NCBI GenBank assembly: GCA_039809985.1
Contig: JBDHWC010000007.1
Location: 1 to 49,036, forward strand
DNA: 49,036 bases
DNA from: JAICJJ01 sp039809985
GTDB taxonomy: Bacteria > Chloroflexota > Chloroflexia > Thermomicrobiales > UBA6265
Reading direction: 5' to 3'
The notes under the pieces are model-generated. The model saw only the letters and a list, made by a program, of their open reading frames with translations. It searched no databases and had not been told where the DNA came from. A program made the translations under genes and the position numbers. Of this stretch, positions 31,747-39,622 are shown one piece after another; within the stretch, counting starts at the first letter, position 1, and each line of letters begins with the position of its first letter.

Positions 31747-33033
31747 TCAGTCGTCGCCCGGGGCGCGACCGATGACGAGGCAGGCGTTCTGGCCGCCGAG
31801 GCCGAACGAGTGCTTGGTCATGATCCCGATCTCGGCCTCGCGCGGCGCGCCGTGGACGACGTCGAGCGGGATCTCCGGGTCCGGGTGGCGGTAGTTCAGC
31901 GTCGGCGGGATGCGCTGCTCGTGCATCGTGCAGACGGCGGCCATCGTCTCGATCGCGCCGGACGCGCCCATGGCGTGGCCGATCGCCCCCTTGATCGAGG
32001 TGACCGGGATGGTGGTGCCGCGCTCGCCGAGCGCCCTGCGGATCGCGAGCGACTCGGCGAGGTCGCCGGCCGGGGTCGAGGCGGCGTGGGCGTTGACGTG
32101 GTCGATCTGGTCGGGCTCGACGCGGGCGTCGGCGAGGGCGGCGACGATCGCGCGCGCCGCGCCGACTCCCTCGGGATGCGGCGCGATCGGGTGGTAGGCG
32201 TCGTTCGAGGAGGCGAAGCCGAGGATCTCGGCGTACACGCGAGCGCCGCGGGCCCGGGCGTGCTCGAGGTCCTCGAGGATCAGGACGGCGGTGCCCTCGC
32301 CCAGCGCGAAGCCGGCCCGGGTCTTGTCGAACGGGCGGCTGGCCCGTTCCGGGTGGTCGTTGCTGTCGGTGACGAGCGCCCGCATCGCCGAGAAGCCGGC
32401 GATGAAGAAGGGGTGCTGGGTCGACTCGACGGAGCCGGCGACCATCACCGGCGCCTCGCCGCTGCGCACCCGGATGAACGCCTCGCCGATCGCCTGCGCG
32501 CCGGTGGCGCAGGCGGTCGTCAAGGTCAGGCTGGGGCCGCCCATCCCGAATCGCCAGTGGACGGTGTACGCGCCGAGGTTGTGGGGGAACATGACGTGGA
32601 GGTGCGGCGGGGTGCGGCTCGCGCCCCGCGCCTGGAACGTCTCGAAGGCGGGCAGGAAGTCGTCGTGGGTGCCGCCGCCGCAGGTGCCGACCACCACGCC
32701 GGCCGGGGCGAGGTCGGCAAGCGGGGCGAAGTCGTCGTCGAGGAGGGCGGCGTCGCGCAGGGCATCGCCGGTGGCCTCGACCAGCATCCGGGAGAAGCGG
32801 GAGGTGTTGCGGGCGACCTTCCCCTCGAGCAGGCGGCTCGGCACGTAGCCGTCGGGGACGTCGCCGCGAACCATGCTCGGGTTCTGGGCGGGGTCGAGGT
32901 TGTCGGCCCGGCGGATGCCGCACTGGCCGGCGAGGAGGGCGGCCCACGTCGCCTCGGCGGTGGGGCCGAGCGACGTGATGGCCCCGAGGCCGGTCACGAC
33001 GACACGGCGGTACGGCGGGGGGTGGGCGGTCAT
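31747..33033 (-). CDS. fabF: Beta-ketoacyl-[acyl-carrier-protein] synthase II
   Basis: This 428-residue condensing enzyme elongates acyl-ACP with malonyl-ACP. The active-site Cys lies in T-T-A-C-A-T-G-A-Q. The two histidines lie in N-A-H-A-A-S-T-P and I-G-H-A-M-G-A-S-G, and the C-terminal K-H-S-F-G-L-G-G-Q-N is intact. The ATG at 33033 has GGGAG just upstream. It stands alone, 123 bases downstream of the sugar operon and without other fab genes, so it may be the housekeeping copy or a specialised one. Confidence 0.92.
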   Translation of the reverse strand: MTAHPPPYRRVVVTGLGAITSLGPTAEATWAALLAGQCGIRRADNLDPAQNPSMVRGDVPDGYVPSRLLEGKVARNTSRFSRMLVEATGDALRDAALLDDDFAPLADLAPAGVVVGTCGGGTHDDFLPAFETFQARGASRTPPHLHVMFPHNLGAYTVHWRFGMGGPSLTLTTACATGAQAIGEAFIRVRSGEAPVMVAGSVESTQHPFFIAGFSAMRALVTDSNDHPERASRPFDKTRAGFALGEGTAVLILEDLEHARARGARVYAEILGFASSNDAYHPIAPHPEGVGAARAIVAALADARVEPDQIDHVNAHAASTPAGDLAESLAIRRALGERGTTIPVTSIKGAIGHAMGASGAIETMAAVCTMHEQRIPPTLNYRHPDPEIPLDVVHGAPREAEIGIMTKHSFGLGGQNACLVIGRAPGDD

Positions 33034-33156
33034 CGAAACTCCCGGCGAGGGCCGCGGCGGGCGGCCGAAGTCGTCACTGGGCCAGAAGTGTAAACGGCGG
33101 CGGTGGGACGGCGGCGGCGCCGACCGGAACGACATATCCCGCTGGCGTTTCTGCCG

Positions 33157-34122
33157 TCACTCCTTCATCGGCAGCGGCTCTCCTTGCTCCATGAACCGGA
33201 TCGTCTGCTCGAGGTCGACGATGCCGGCGTCCGAGCCGAGCCCGGTGATGACCAGTCCGGCGGCGGCAGTGCCGAGGCGGGCCGCCTGCTCGAGGGGCCA
33301 GCCCCGCAACAGCCCGACGATGAAGCCGGCGCAGTAGGCGTCGCCGCAGCCGGTCGAGTCGACCACGGTGCTGCGGAGGGCGGGCACCCGGATTTCCTGC
33401 GTGGTGCCATCGGCATCGCGCCAGGCGATGCTGCTCCCTTGGTCCCCCATCTTGAACACGGTGTGGCCGACGCCGCGGTCGAGGAAGAAGTCGATCACCT
33501 GCCGCCGATCGTCGAGGCCGCTGATCAGCCGCGCCTCGTCAATGCCGGGCATGAAGTAGTCGACCTGGGGCAGGGCCGGGGCGATCACCTCCAGCAGGTC
33601 GGGCCGGTCGATCGCGATCAGGTCGTGGGTGACGGTGACGCCGTGGGCCCGGGCGAAGCGGAGGACTTCGGCGGTCGGCTCGCCGTCGAGCTTCGGCATC
33701 AGGTAGGTGCCGCCGAAGTGCAGGTGGCGGGCCTGCCGGATGGCGTCCCAGTCGATGTCGTCGAGCGTCAGCTCGCCGTTCGCCCCGAGCACGTGGAGCC
33801 CGGGGCGCTCGCCGTTCGGCCGGATCGGCAGCATCGTGGCCGAAGTCTGGACGCCCGGCTTGCGGCGCAATCCGCTGGTCTCGACTCCGTAGCGGCCGAG
33901 CGTGTCGACGATGAAGTTGCCGGCGGCGTCCTCGCCGATGGCCCCCATCGCCAGCACGCTCGCGCCGAGCTTGGCGAGGTCGACCGTGGTGCCGGCGGCG
34001 GTGCCGGCGACGGTGAGGCGGATTTCCTCGATCAGGTCGACGTCCTGGCGCGGCGGGATGCGGGTGACCGGCCTGCCGAGCACGTCGAGGATGTGGATGC
34101 CGAGACTGACAACGTCTGCCAT
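33157..34122 (-). CDS. PfkB/ribokinase-family carbohydrate kinase
   Basis: The 321-residue kinase has the N-terminal family pattern (L-G-I-H-I-L-D; G-T-A-A-G-T-T-V-D-L-A-K-L-G) and the C-terminal signature D-S-T-G-C-G-D-A-Y-C-A-G-F, whose D in G-C-G-D is the catalytic base. It uses ATP to phosphorylate a sugar, sugar acid or polyol. AAGGGAG lies before ATG 34122. It is the last gene of the eight-gene sugar/polyol operon, 41 bases after the isomerase gene. Confidence 0.9.
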   Translation of the reverse strand: MADVVSLGIHILDVLGRPVTRIPPRQDVDLIEEIRLTVAGTAAGTTVDLAKLGASVLAMGAIGEDAAGNFIVDTLGRYGVETSGLRRKPGVQTSATMLPIRPNGERPGLHVLGANGELTLDDIDWDAIRQARHLHFGGTYLMPKLDGEPTAEVLRFARAHGVTVTHDLIAIDRPDLLEVIAPALPQVDYFMPGIDEARLISGLDDRRQVIDFFLDRGVGHTVFKMGDQGSSIAWRDADGTTQEIRVPALRSTVVDSTGCGDAYCAGFIVGLLRGWPLEQAARLGTAAAGLVITGLGSDAGIVDLEQTIRFMEQGEPLPMKE

Positions 34123-34163
34123 GGGACTCCCTTGGGCGCGACCGGCGGGCGTAGCGGTTGATG

Positions 34164-34958
34164 CTAGGCGTGGGCGGACGGGTGGCGGCCGGCCAGCGCC
34201 GCGGCGAGCACCGCGCGGAAGCCGTCGACCGACCACGCGGCGCGGCCGACGAAGAGTCCGTCGATGTCGTCGAGGCCGGCGAAGCCGGCGGCGTTGCTGA
34301 CGTCGACACTGCCGCCGTAGAGGAGCGGCACCCGTTCGCCGTCGTCGCCGAGCACCTCGGACAGGGTGCGGCGGATCAGGCTGGCGACCGGCTCGACGTC
34401 GGCGGGGTCGGCGGGGACGCCGCCGGAGCCGATCGACCAGACCGGCTCGTAGGCGATCTGGAGAAGGCTCGCCTGCTCCGGCGCGACGCCGAGCAGCCCG
34501 ATCTTGAGCTGGCGGCAGACCGTCTCGGCGCTGACGCCGCAGCCGCGGTCGTCGGCTGTCTCGCCGACGCAGAACAGCACACGGAGGCCGTTCTCGACGG
34601 CGGAGAGCACCTTCTTGCTGAGGACGGCGTCGGTCTCGTGCGCGTCGCGCCGCCGCTCGGCGTGGCCGAGCAGCACGAGGTCGACCCCGAGCGCCAGCAG
34701 CATCCCGGCCGAGATCTCGCCGGTGTGCGCCCCCGACTCGGCCCAGTGCATGTTCTGCGCGCCGATCCAGATGTCGCCGTCGGCCGCGCGCACCGCGGCG
34801 GTCGCCGCCGGCAGCGAGGTGTACGGCGGGATGACGAAGCGCTGCACGTCGCCGGGCGGCGGCGCGGCGAGCAGTTCGCGGACGAAGGCCGCGGTCTGGT
34901 CCGCCGTCTGGTGCATCTTCGTGTTGGTGCCGAACAGGAACGGTCGCCCCGAAGCCAC
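34164..34958 (-). CDS. Triosephosphate isomerase-like protein
   Basis: The 264-residue TIM barrel has N12 and K14 in G-T-N-T-K-M-H, the electrophilic His in L-G-H-A-E-R-R (standard is L-G-H-S-E-R-R), the catalytic Glu in A-Y-E-P-V-W-S-I-G-S-G, and Y-G-G-S-V near the end. All catalytic residues are present. Its place between an ABC importer and a PfkB kinase, and the altered motifs, suggest a paralogue acting on a tetrulose or other short keto-sugar phosphate (as TpiA2/LerI/DerI do) rather than the glycolytic enzyme. That is inference. Start GTG 34958. Confidence 0.82.
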   Translation of the reverse strand: MASGRPFLFGTNTKMHQTADQTAAFVRELLAAPPPGDVQRFVIPPYTSLPAATAAVRAADGDIWIGAQNMHWAESGAHTGEISAGMLLALGVDLVLLGHAERRRDAHETDAVLSKKVLSAVENGLRVLFCVGETADDRGCGVSAETVCRQLKIGLLGVAPEQASLLQIAYEPVWSIGSGGVPADPADVEPVASLIRRTLSEVLGDDGERVPLLYGGSVDVSNAAGFAGLDDIDGLFVGRAAWSVDGFRAVLAAALAGRHPSAHA

Positions 34959-35006
34959 GGTGCCGGGTCTCTCCTTCGTCGCGGCCGGGCGGGCCGAACG
35001 GTCGCC

Positions 35007-36134
35007 CTAGGCCGGAACCTTGTCGTGCACGGTGCCGACCCGGGCGGCGAGCGCGCCGCCGTCCTCGCCGAAGAGGAAGACGCGGTCGTGCGGCAGCCGA
35101 ATCCAGACGTCGCCCGCGTCGGGCAGGAGCAGGCCGGCTTCCGGGGTGACCTTCGCCTTCAGGGTCTGGTCGCCGAGCCCTTCCGCCATCAGCACGAGGA
35201 GGTACTGGCCGCCGATCTGGATCGACTTGCGGAGGAGGGTGCCGGGCACCGCCTCGGCGCTGCGGCGGGTCGTCACCCGGACCTGCTCCGGCCGGATGCC
35301 GAGGGTGACGGGGCCGGGCCGGAGGTTCGTGCCGTCGACCGGGGTCGGACCGGGGAGGAGCGGCGAGCGGAGTTGCCACGCGCCGTCGGCACTGGCCAGT
35401 TCGGCGGCGAAGAAGTTCATGCCGGGGTTGCCGAGGAACCAGCCGCCGAAGCGGTCGGCCGGCTCGCTGTACAGCTCGCGCGGCGCGTCGCACTGGACGA
35501 TCTTGCCGTCGCGCATCAGGGCGATCCGGTCGGCGAGGGTCATCGCCTCGGTCTGGTCGTGCGTGACGTAGACGATCGTCTGGTTGAGCCGCTTGGTCAG
35601 CTCCTTGAAGGCGCGCTTGAGTTGGAGCTTGGCGGTGGCGTCGACGTTGGTGATCGGCTCGTCGAAGAGGATGATCTGCGGCTGGCGGGCGACCTCGCGG
35701 GCGACCGCGACCTTCTGCCGGGTGCCGTTGTCGAGCTTCGAGGGGTCCTTGTCGGCCGACGGGCCGAGCCCCAGCAACTCGATCACCTCGTTCGCCCGCT
35801 GCTTGCGCTCCGTCGCGGCGAGCTTCTCCGACTTGAGCGGCAGCTCGATGTTGTCGCGGACGCTGAGGCCCTTGTAGACGACCGGGTACTGGAAGACCAT
35901 CCCGATCTCCCGCTTGCGCGGCGGCAGGTCGGTGACCCGGCGGTCGCCGAAGAAGATGTCGCCGCTGGTCGGGTGCTCGAGCCCGGCGACCATCCGCATC
36001 AGCGTGGTCTTGCCGCAGCCGGAAGGGCCGAGCAGGCAGGTGACCGAGGCGTCCGGGAACTCGAAGGTGACGTTGTCGACGGCGTGCAACGACCCGAACG
36101 ACTTCAGGAGCCGCTCGACGCGAATCTCAGGCAT
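35007..36134 (-). CDS. Sugar/polyol ABC importer ATPase 1 (degenerate signature)
   Basis: This 375-residue MalK/UgpC-type ATPase has an intact Walker A G36-P-S-G-C-G-K-T43, Q-loop F-Q-Y-P, Walker B with the catalytic Glu (F-D158-E159) and H-loop T-H192-D. The signature L-S-G-G-Q is replaced by L134-D-N-G-T138. A C-terminal OB-fold regulatory part follows (L-G-I-R-P-E-Q-V). Its ATG overlaps the stop of ATPase 2 by 8 bases. The defects are complementary to those of ATPase 2. Most similar in arrangement to polyol/glycerol importers with two distinct ATPases. Confidence 0.92.
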   Translation of the reverse strand: MPEIRVERLLKSFGSLHAVDNVTFEFPDASVTCLLGPSGCGKTTLMRMVAGLEHPTSGDIFFGDRRVTDLPPRKREIGMVFQYPVVYKGLSVRDNIELPLKSEKLAATERKQRANEVIELLGLGPSADKDPSKLDNGTRQKVAVAREVARQPQIILFDEPITNVDATAKLQLKRAFKELTKRLNQTIVYVTHDQTEAMTLADRIALMRDGKIVQCDAPRELYSEPADRFGGWFLGNPGMNFFAAELASADGAWQLRSPLLPGPTPVDGTNLRPGPVTLGIRPEQVRVTTRRSAEAVPGTLLRKSIQIGGQYLLVLMAEGLGDQTLKAKVTPEAGLLLPDAGDVWIRLPHDRVFLFGEDGGALAARVGTVHDKVPA

Positions 36135-37281
36135 GACGCTCTCCCGTGGCGCGGTCGGCCTTGCCCTGTCCGTGCCCGATCAGCTCGCCGTTGGCGGCGC
36201 TGAAGACGAGCAGGTCGGCCGGGTCGACGGTCACTGTCGCCTCCGGCAGCTCGCCGGCCGGCAGCTGGTGCCGGTCGACCGCGGTCAGCGACTGCCCGTT
36301 GATCCCGAGGTAGACGATCTCCTCGCCGCCGAGGTCTTCCCGCAGGAGCACCTGCGCCGGCATCGAGACGCCGTCGCCGGCGCGGGACCGGCCGTTGCCG
36401 CCGACGCCGGGGCTGAGGCGGACGTGCTCCGGGCGGAGGCCGACGACGACGTCGCCGACGAGCGGGCCGGTGACGTCGACCGGAACCTCGAACAGGCTGG
36501 TGCGGCAGCGCAGCGCGCCGGCTTGGCCGACGAGGCTGGCGGGCAGGAAGTTGGCCGGCGGGAAGCCGACGAGGTGCATCGAGCGGAGGTTGCCGGGTCG
36601 CTGGTAGAGCCGTTCCGGGCTGCCGGACTCGACGATGCGACCGCCGTCGAGGACGCTCAGGGTGTCGGCGAGGGTCATCGCCTCGACCACGTCGGAAGTG
36701 GTGTAGAGGAAGGTCGCCTTGGTGTCGGCCTGAAGACCGCGCAGGTCCTCGACCAGTTGCTCGCGCAGCTTGAAGTCGAGGCCGGCGAGCGGGTCGTCGA
36801 GGACGAAGAGGTCGGTCTGCTTGGCGATGCCGCGGGCGATCGCGACGCGCTGCTTCTGGCCGCCGGAGAGCTGGTCGGGCCGCTTCTCGAGGTGCTCCGT
36901 GATCCGCAGCATCTCGGCGGCGTGCCGGACGATCGGCTCGGCGTCGTGCGCGGACATGCCGGCGAGCGAGAGCGGGTAGCCGATGTTGTCGTGGACGCTG
37001 AGGTGCGGGTAGAGCGCGAACGACTGCGGCACGTAGCCGATGTTGCGGGCCGCCGCGGGGATCTTGGTGGCGTCGAAGCCGCGCAGCATGACGCGGCCGG
37101 CGGTCGGCTCCTCCAGCCCGACGAGGATCCGCATCAGCACCGACTTGCCGGTGGCGGGCGGCCCGTAGATGACCGCGAAGTCGCCGCGGTCGATGTCCAG
37201 CGTGATGCCGTTGAGCACGCGCAGCCGCTTGTACTGCTGGGCGATGCCGTCGAAGGCGACGATCGGGGCGGAATCGGTCAC
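36127..37281 (-). CDS. Sugar/polyol ABC importer ATPase 2 (degenerate catalytic site)
   Basis: This 384-residue ATPase keeps a canonical signature L138-S-G-G-Q142. Its own catalytic motifs are altered: Walker A reads G40-P-P-A-T-G-K-S47 (still binding-competent), Walker B has Asp at the catalytic Glu position (L-D162-D163-P), and the H-loop His is Ser (T-T-S196-D). The C-terminal regulatory domain follows, with V-G-L-R-P-E-H-V. The GTG start is 19 bases after the small membrane protein. With ATPase 1 it should form a heterodimer with one hydrolysing site. Confidence 0.92.
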   Translation of the reverse strand: MTDSAPIVAFDGIAQQYKRLRVLNGITLDIDRGDFAVIYGPPATGKSVLMRILVGLEEPTAGRVMLRGFDATKIPAAARNIGYVPQSFALYPHLSVHDNIGYPLSLAGMSAHDAEPIVRHAAEMLRITEHLEKRPDQLSGGQKQRVAIARGIAKQTDLFVLDDPLAGLDFKLREQLVEDLRGLQADTKATFLYTTSDVVEAMTLADTLSVLDGGRIVESGSPERLYQRPGNLRSMHLVGFPPANFLPASLVGQAGALRCRTSLFEVPVDVTGPLVGDVVVGLRPEHVRLSPGVGGNGRSRAGDGVSMPAQVLLREDLGGEEIVYLGINGQSLTAVDRHQLPAGELPEATVTVDPADLLVFSAANGELIGHGQGKADRATGERHA

Positions 37282-37300
37282 GGTGCGCTTCCTCGTCCGG

Positions 37301-37699
37301 CTAGCGGGTCTTCCCGATCTGGGTCAGCCCCGGCACGATCTGGACGCTGACGTAGACGAGCACGCCGACGATCACCCACGTCATGGCCAGCAGGACCAGC
37401 GACCGGCGGACCCCGGCGGTCGGGGGGATGTTGCCGAAGGCGATCTGGAGGAAGGCCGAGACGACCAGCAGCGGCAGGCCGAGCTGGTAGAGCGACTTGC
37501 TCCACTGCTGGACCAGCAACGCCATCCCGACCACCATGACGACGATCAGGACCTGCTGGACGCGGGCGGCGAACGGCAGCCGGAGGGGAGCCTGCAGCCC
37601 GGAGCCCTGCTCGGGCACGAGGTAGCCGCCGATGTTGAGCATCCGGCCCTCGTCGCTGGCGGCCTCGAGCAGGGGGTCGACGGTGTCGACGTTGCGCAT
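37301..37699 (-). CDS. Small three-helix membrane protein in the ABC operon
   Basis: The 132-residue protein has a polar N terminus of about 45 residues and three predicted helices (about 48-64, 70-89 and 99-125). The loop between helix 2 and 3 has F-G-N-I-P-P-T. I do not recognise a family. It lies 2 bases after the permease stop and 19 before ATPase 2, with GAGGTG before ATG 37699. Polyol importers of the GlpSTPQV type also carry a small extra membrane protein between subunits, but no obvious sequence match was seen. A transporter accessory role is inferred from position. Confidence 0.8.
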   Translation of the reverse strand: MRNVDTVDPLLEAASDEGRMLNIGGYLVPEQGSGLQAPLRLPFAARVQQVLIVVMVVGMALLVQQWSKSLYQLGLPLLVVSAFLQIAFGNIPPTAGVRRSLVLLAMTWVIVGVLVYVSVQIVPGLTQIGKTR

Positions 37700-37701
37700 C
37701 G

Positions 37702-38532
37702 CTACACCTCGCCGCGGACGGTGCCGAAGGTCATGCCGACCAGCAGGTACTTCTGGAAGAGGTAGATCATGATGATCGGCGGCAGGACGTAGACGAAGGA
37801 GACGGCGGCGACGAAGCCCCAAGCCGTCTCGCCGCCCTGCTTCACCCCGGTGGCGAGGAGGACCGGCACCATCGTGCTCCCCTTGCCGCCGAGGATGTAG
37901 TTGAAGAGGAACTCGTTCCAGACGAAGATCAGGTTGAAGATGGCGGCGGCGACGAGGCCCGGCTTCACCTGCGGCAGGACGACGCGGAAGATGGTGTGCA
38001 GCCGGGTGCCGCCGTTGACCAGCGCGGTCTCGTCGTAGCGGAGCGAGACGCCGTCGAGGAAGCCCTTCAGGATCCAGAGCGAGAACGGGATGGAGAACAT
38101 CGTGTAGAAGAGCAGCATCCCGTGGAACGTCTTCAGCGTGCCGACCGCCGAGTACATCAGGAAGATCGGGACGACGACCGCCGCCGCCGGCACCATCCGG
38201 GCCGAGAGGAGCAGGAACATCAGGAAGTTGGTGCCCATCGGCTTGAAGCGGGAGAATGAGTAGGCGGCGAGGAACGAGACGAGCAGCGCCAGCAGCACCG
38301 AGAGAGCCGACATCAGGAAGCTGGTCCCGAGGTAGCCCGGGAAGTTCGGGTCGGTCAGCACGCGCTGGATGTTGTCCATCGTCGGCGCGAAGACGAGCTT
38401 GAACTCGGGCGAGACGATGTCGCCCTGCGACTTGAACGCCGCGAGGAAGATCCAGAGGACCGGCGCGAAGAAGACCAGCGCGACGACCCAGAGGAGGAGG
38501 TGGTAGAGCCCGCGCTTCCAGGAGTCGCTCAT
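37702..38532 (-). CDS. Carbohydrate ABC transporter permease (MalG-like)
   Basis: The 276-residue permease has six expected helices and the coupling loop in L-V-N-G-G-T-R-L-H-T-I-F-R-V-V-L-P, the EAA-motif region. The family's N terminus (H-L-L-L-W-V-V-A-L-V-F-F-A-P) and the S-F-L-A-A-Y-S-F-S-R-F segment are typical. Its ATG overlaps the preceding permease stop (ATGA). It pairs with the MalF-like permease. Confidence 0.92.
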   Translation of the reverse strand: MSDSWKRGLYHLLLWVVALVFFAPVLWIFLAAFKSQGDIVSPEFKLVFAPTMDNIQRVLTDPNFPGYLGTSFLMSALSVLLALLVSFLAAYSFSRFKPMGTNFLMFLLLSARMVPAAAVVVPIFLMYSAVGTLKTFHGMLLFYTMFSIPFSLWILKGFLDGVSLRYDETALVNGGTRLHTIFRVVLPQVKPGLVAAAIFNLIFVWNEFLFNYILGGKGSTMVPVLLATGVKQGGETAWGFVAAVSFVYVLPPIIMIYLFQKYLLVGMTFGTVRGEV

Positions 38533-39515
38533 TGGACCGCCGCCTTCAGCTCACGGTAGTTGAGGATGTAGAGGTAGATGGAGGCGAAGGCGATCGCGAT
38601 CAGCAGGGTGATGATCGCCAGCGCCGAGGCCTTGCCCATCTGGAACGCCTCGAAGCCTTGCCGGTAGAGGGCGAGTCCGACGAACTCGTTGATCTGGCCG
38701 GGGCCGCCGTTGGTCATCAGGTAGGGGAGGTCGGTCGTCTTGAAGGCGTCGATCGTCCGCAGCAGGATGCCGAGCATCAGGATGAACTTGCCGTGCGGCA
38801 GCACGATGTACCAGAGCCGCTTCGGCCAGGGCAGGCGGTCAACCTCGGCCGCCTCCAGTTCCGCCTTCGGCACCGAGCCGAGGGCGGCGAGCGTCATCAG
38901 GATCATGAACGGGGTCCACATCCAGACGTCGACGAAGAGGGTGGCCCCGAACGCGGTGTTCTTGTCGCCGAGGAAGTCGAACCGCTGGCCGAACAGCGCT
39001 CCGGTGATGTGGTTGGCGATGCCGAAGTTCGGGTCGTAGATCAGCTTGAAGAAGGTGCCGACCGCCACCGGCGGCAGGACCATCGGCGAGAAGAGGAGCG
39101 TCAGCGCCAGTCGTCGGCCGGGCATCCGCTGGCTGCCCCAGAAGAGGAGGCCGAGGACCACGCCGAGCAGCGTGGCGATGCCGACCGTGAGGACCATGAA
39201 GGTGAGGGTCCGGCTGAACAGTTCCCACTGGCCGTCGATGTTCTTCCAGATGTCGGTGAAGTTGCGCATCCCGAAGTAGCGAGGGGGTTTGCCGGCGGTG
39301 ATCTTGTACGAGTAGAAGCTGACCCCGAGCATCCAGATCAGCGGCACGACATTGAAGACGAGGAAGAAGATCAGGACCGGGGCGACCAGCAGCAACGGGA
39401 AGGCGCGCCCCTGCTCGATCGAGCGGAGGCCGGCGAAGCGGCCGTGGACCGCTGCCCCGGCGAACGGCGACTCCCCGGCGAGGGTCGGTTTCGACTGCGT
39501 GCCTGCCTGAGCCAT
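38529..39515 (-). CDS. Carbohydrate ABC transporter permease (MalF/UgpA-like)
   Basis: The 328-residue permease has a cytoplasmic N terminus of about 30 residues and helices starting at F-P-L-L-L-V-A-P-V-L-I-F. The EAA loop reads L-E-A-A-E-V-D-R-L-P-W-P-K-R-L-W, ending Y-I-V-L-P. The gene lies 107 bases after the binding-protein stop, across a 13-bp hairpin. Together with the MalG-like subunit it forms the channel. Confidence 0.92.
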   Translation of the reverse strand: MAQAGTQSKPTLAGESPFAGAAVHGRFAGLRSIEQGRAFPLLLVAPVLIFFLVFNVVPLIWMLGVSFYSYKITAGKPPRYFGMRNFTDIWKNIDGQWELFSRTLTFMVLTVGIATLLGVVLGLLFWGSQRMPGRRLALTLLFSPMVLPPVAVGTFFKLIYDPNFGIANHITGALFGQRFDFLGDKNTAFGATLFVDVWMWTPFMILMTLAALGSVPKAELEAAEVDRLPWPKRLWYIVLPHGKFILMLGILLRTIDAFKTTDLPYLMTNGGPGQINEFVGLALYRQGFEAFQMGKASALAIITLLIAIAFASIYLYILNYRELKAAVQ

Positions 39516-39553
39516 GGCGTCTCCCGGACGGTCCGGCGGTCGGTGGGTGCGGT

Positions 39554-39588
39554 GCGGCGGGCGGGCCCGCGAGGAGCCCGCCCGCCGC
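39554..39588 (-). terminator. GC hairpin between sugar binding protein and permease genes
   Basis: GCGGCGGGCGGGC and GCCCGCCCGCCGC form a perfect 13-bp stem with a 9-base loop, 34 bases after the binding-protein stop on the minus strand. It sits in the same place as the hairpin in the peptide operon and probably limits read-through or protects the 5' message. Confidence 0.65.
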
Positions 39589-39622
39589 GGTCAAGCCGGT
39601 GCCGGCCCGACCCGCTGCCGCG

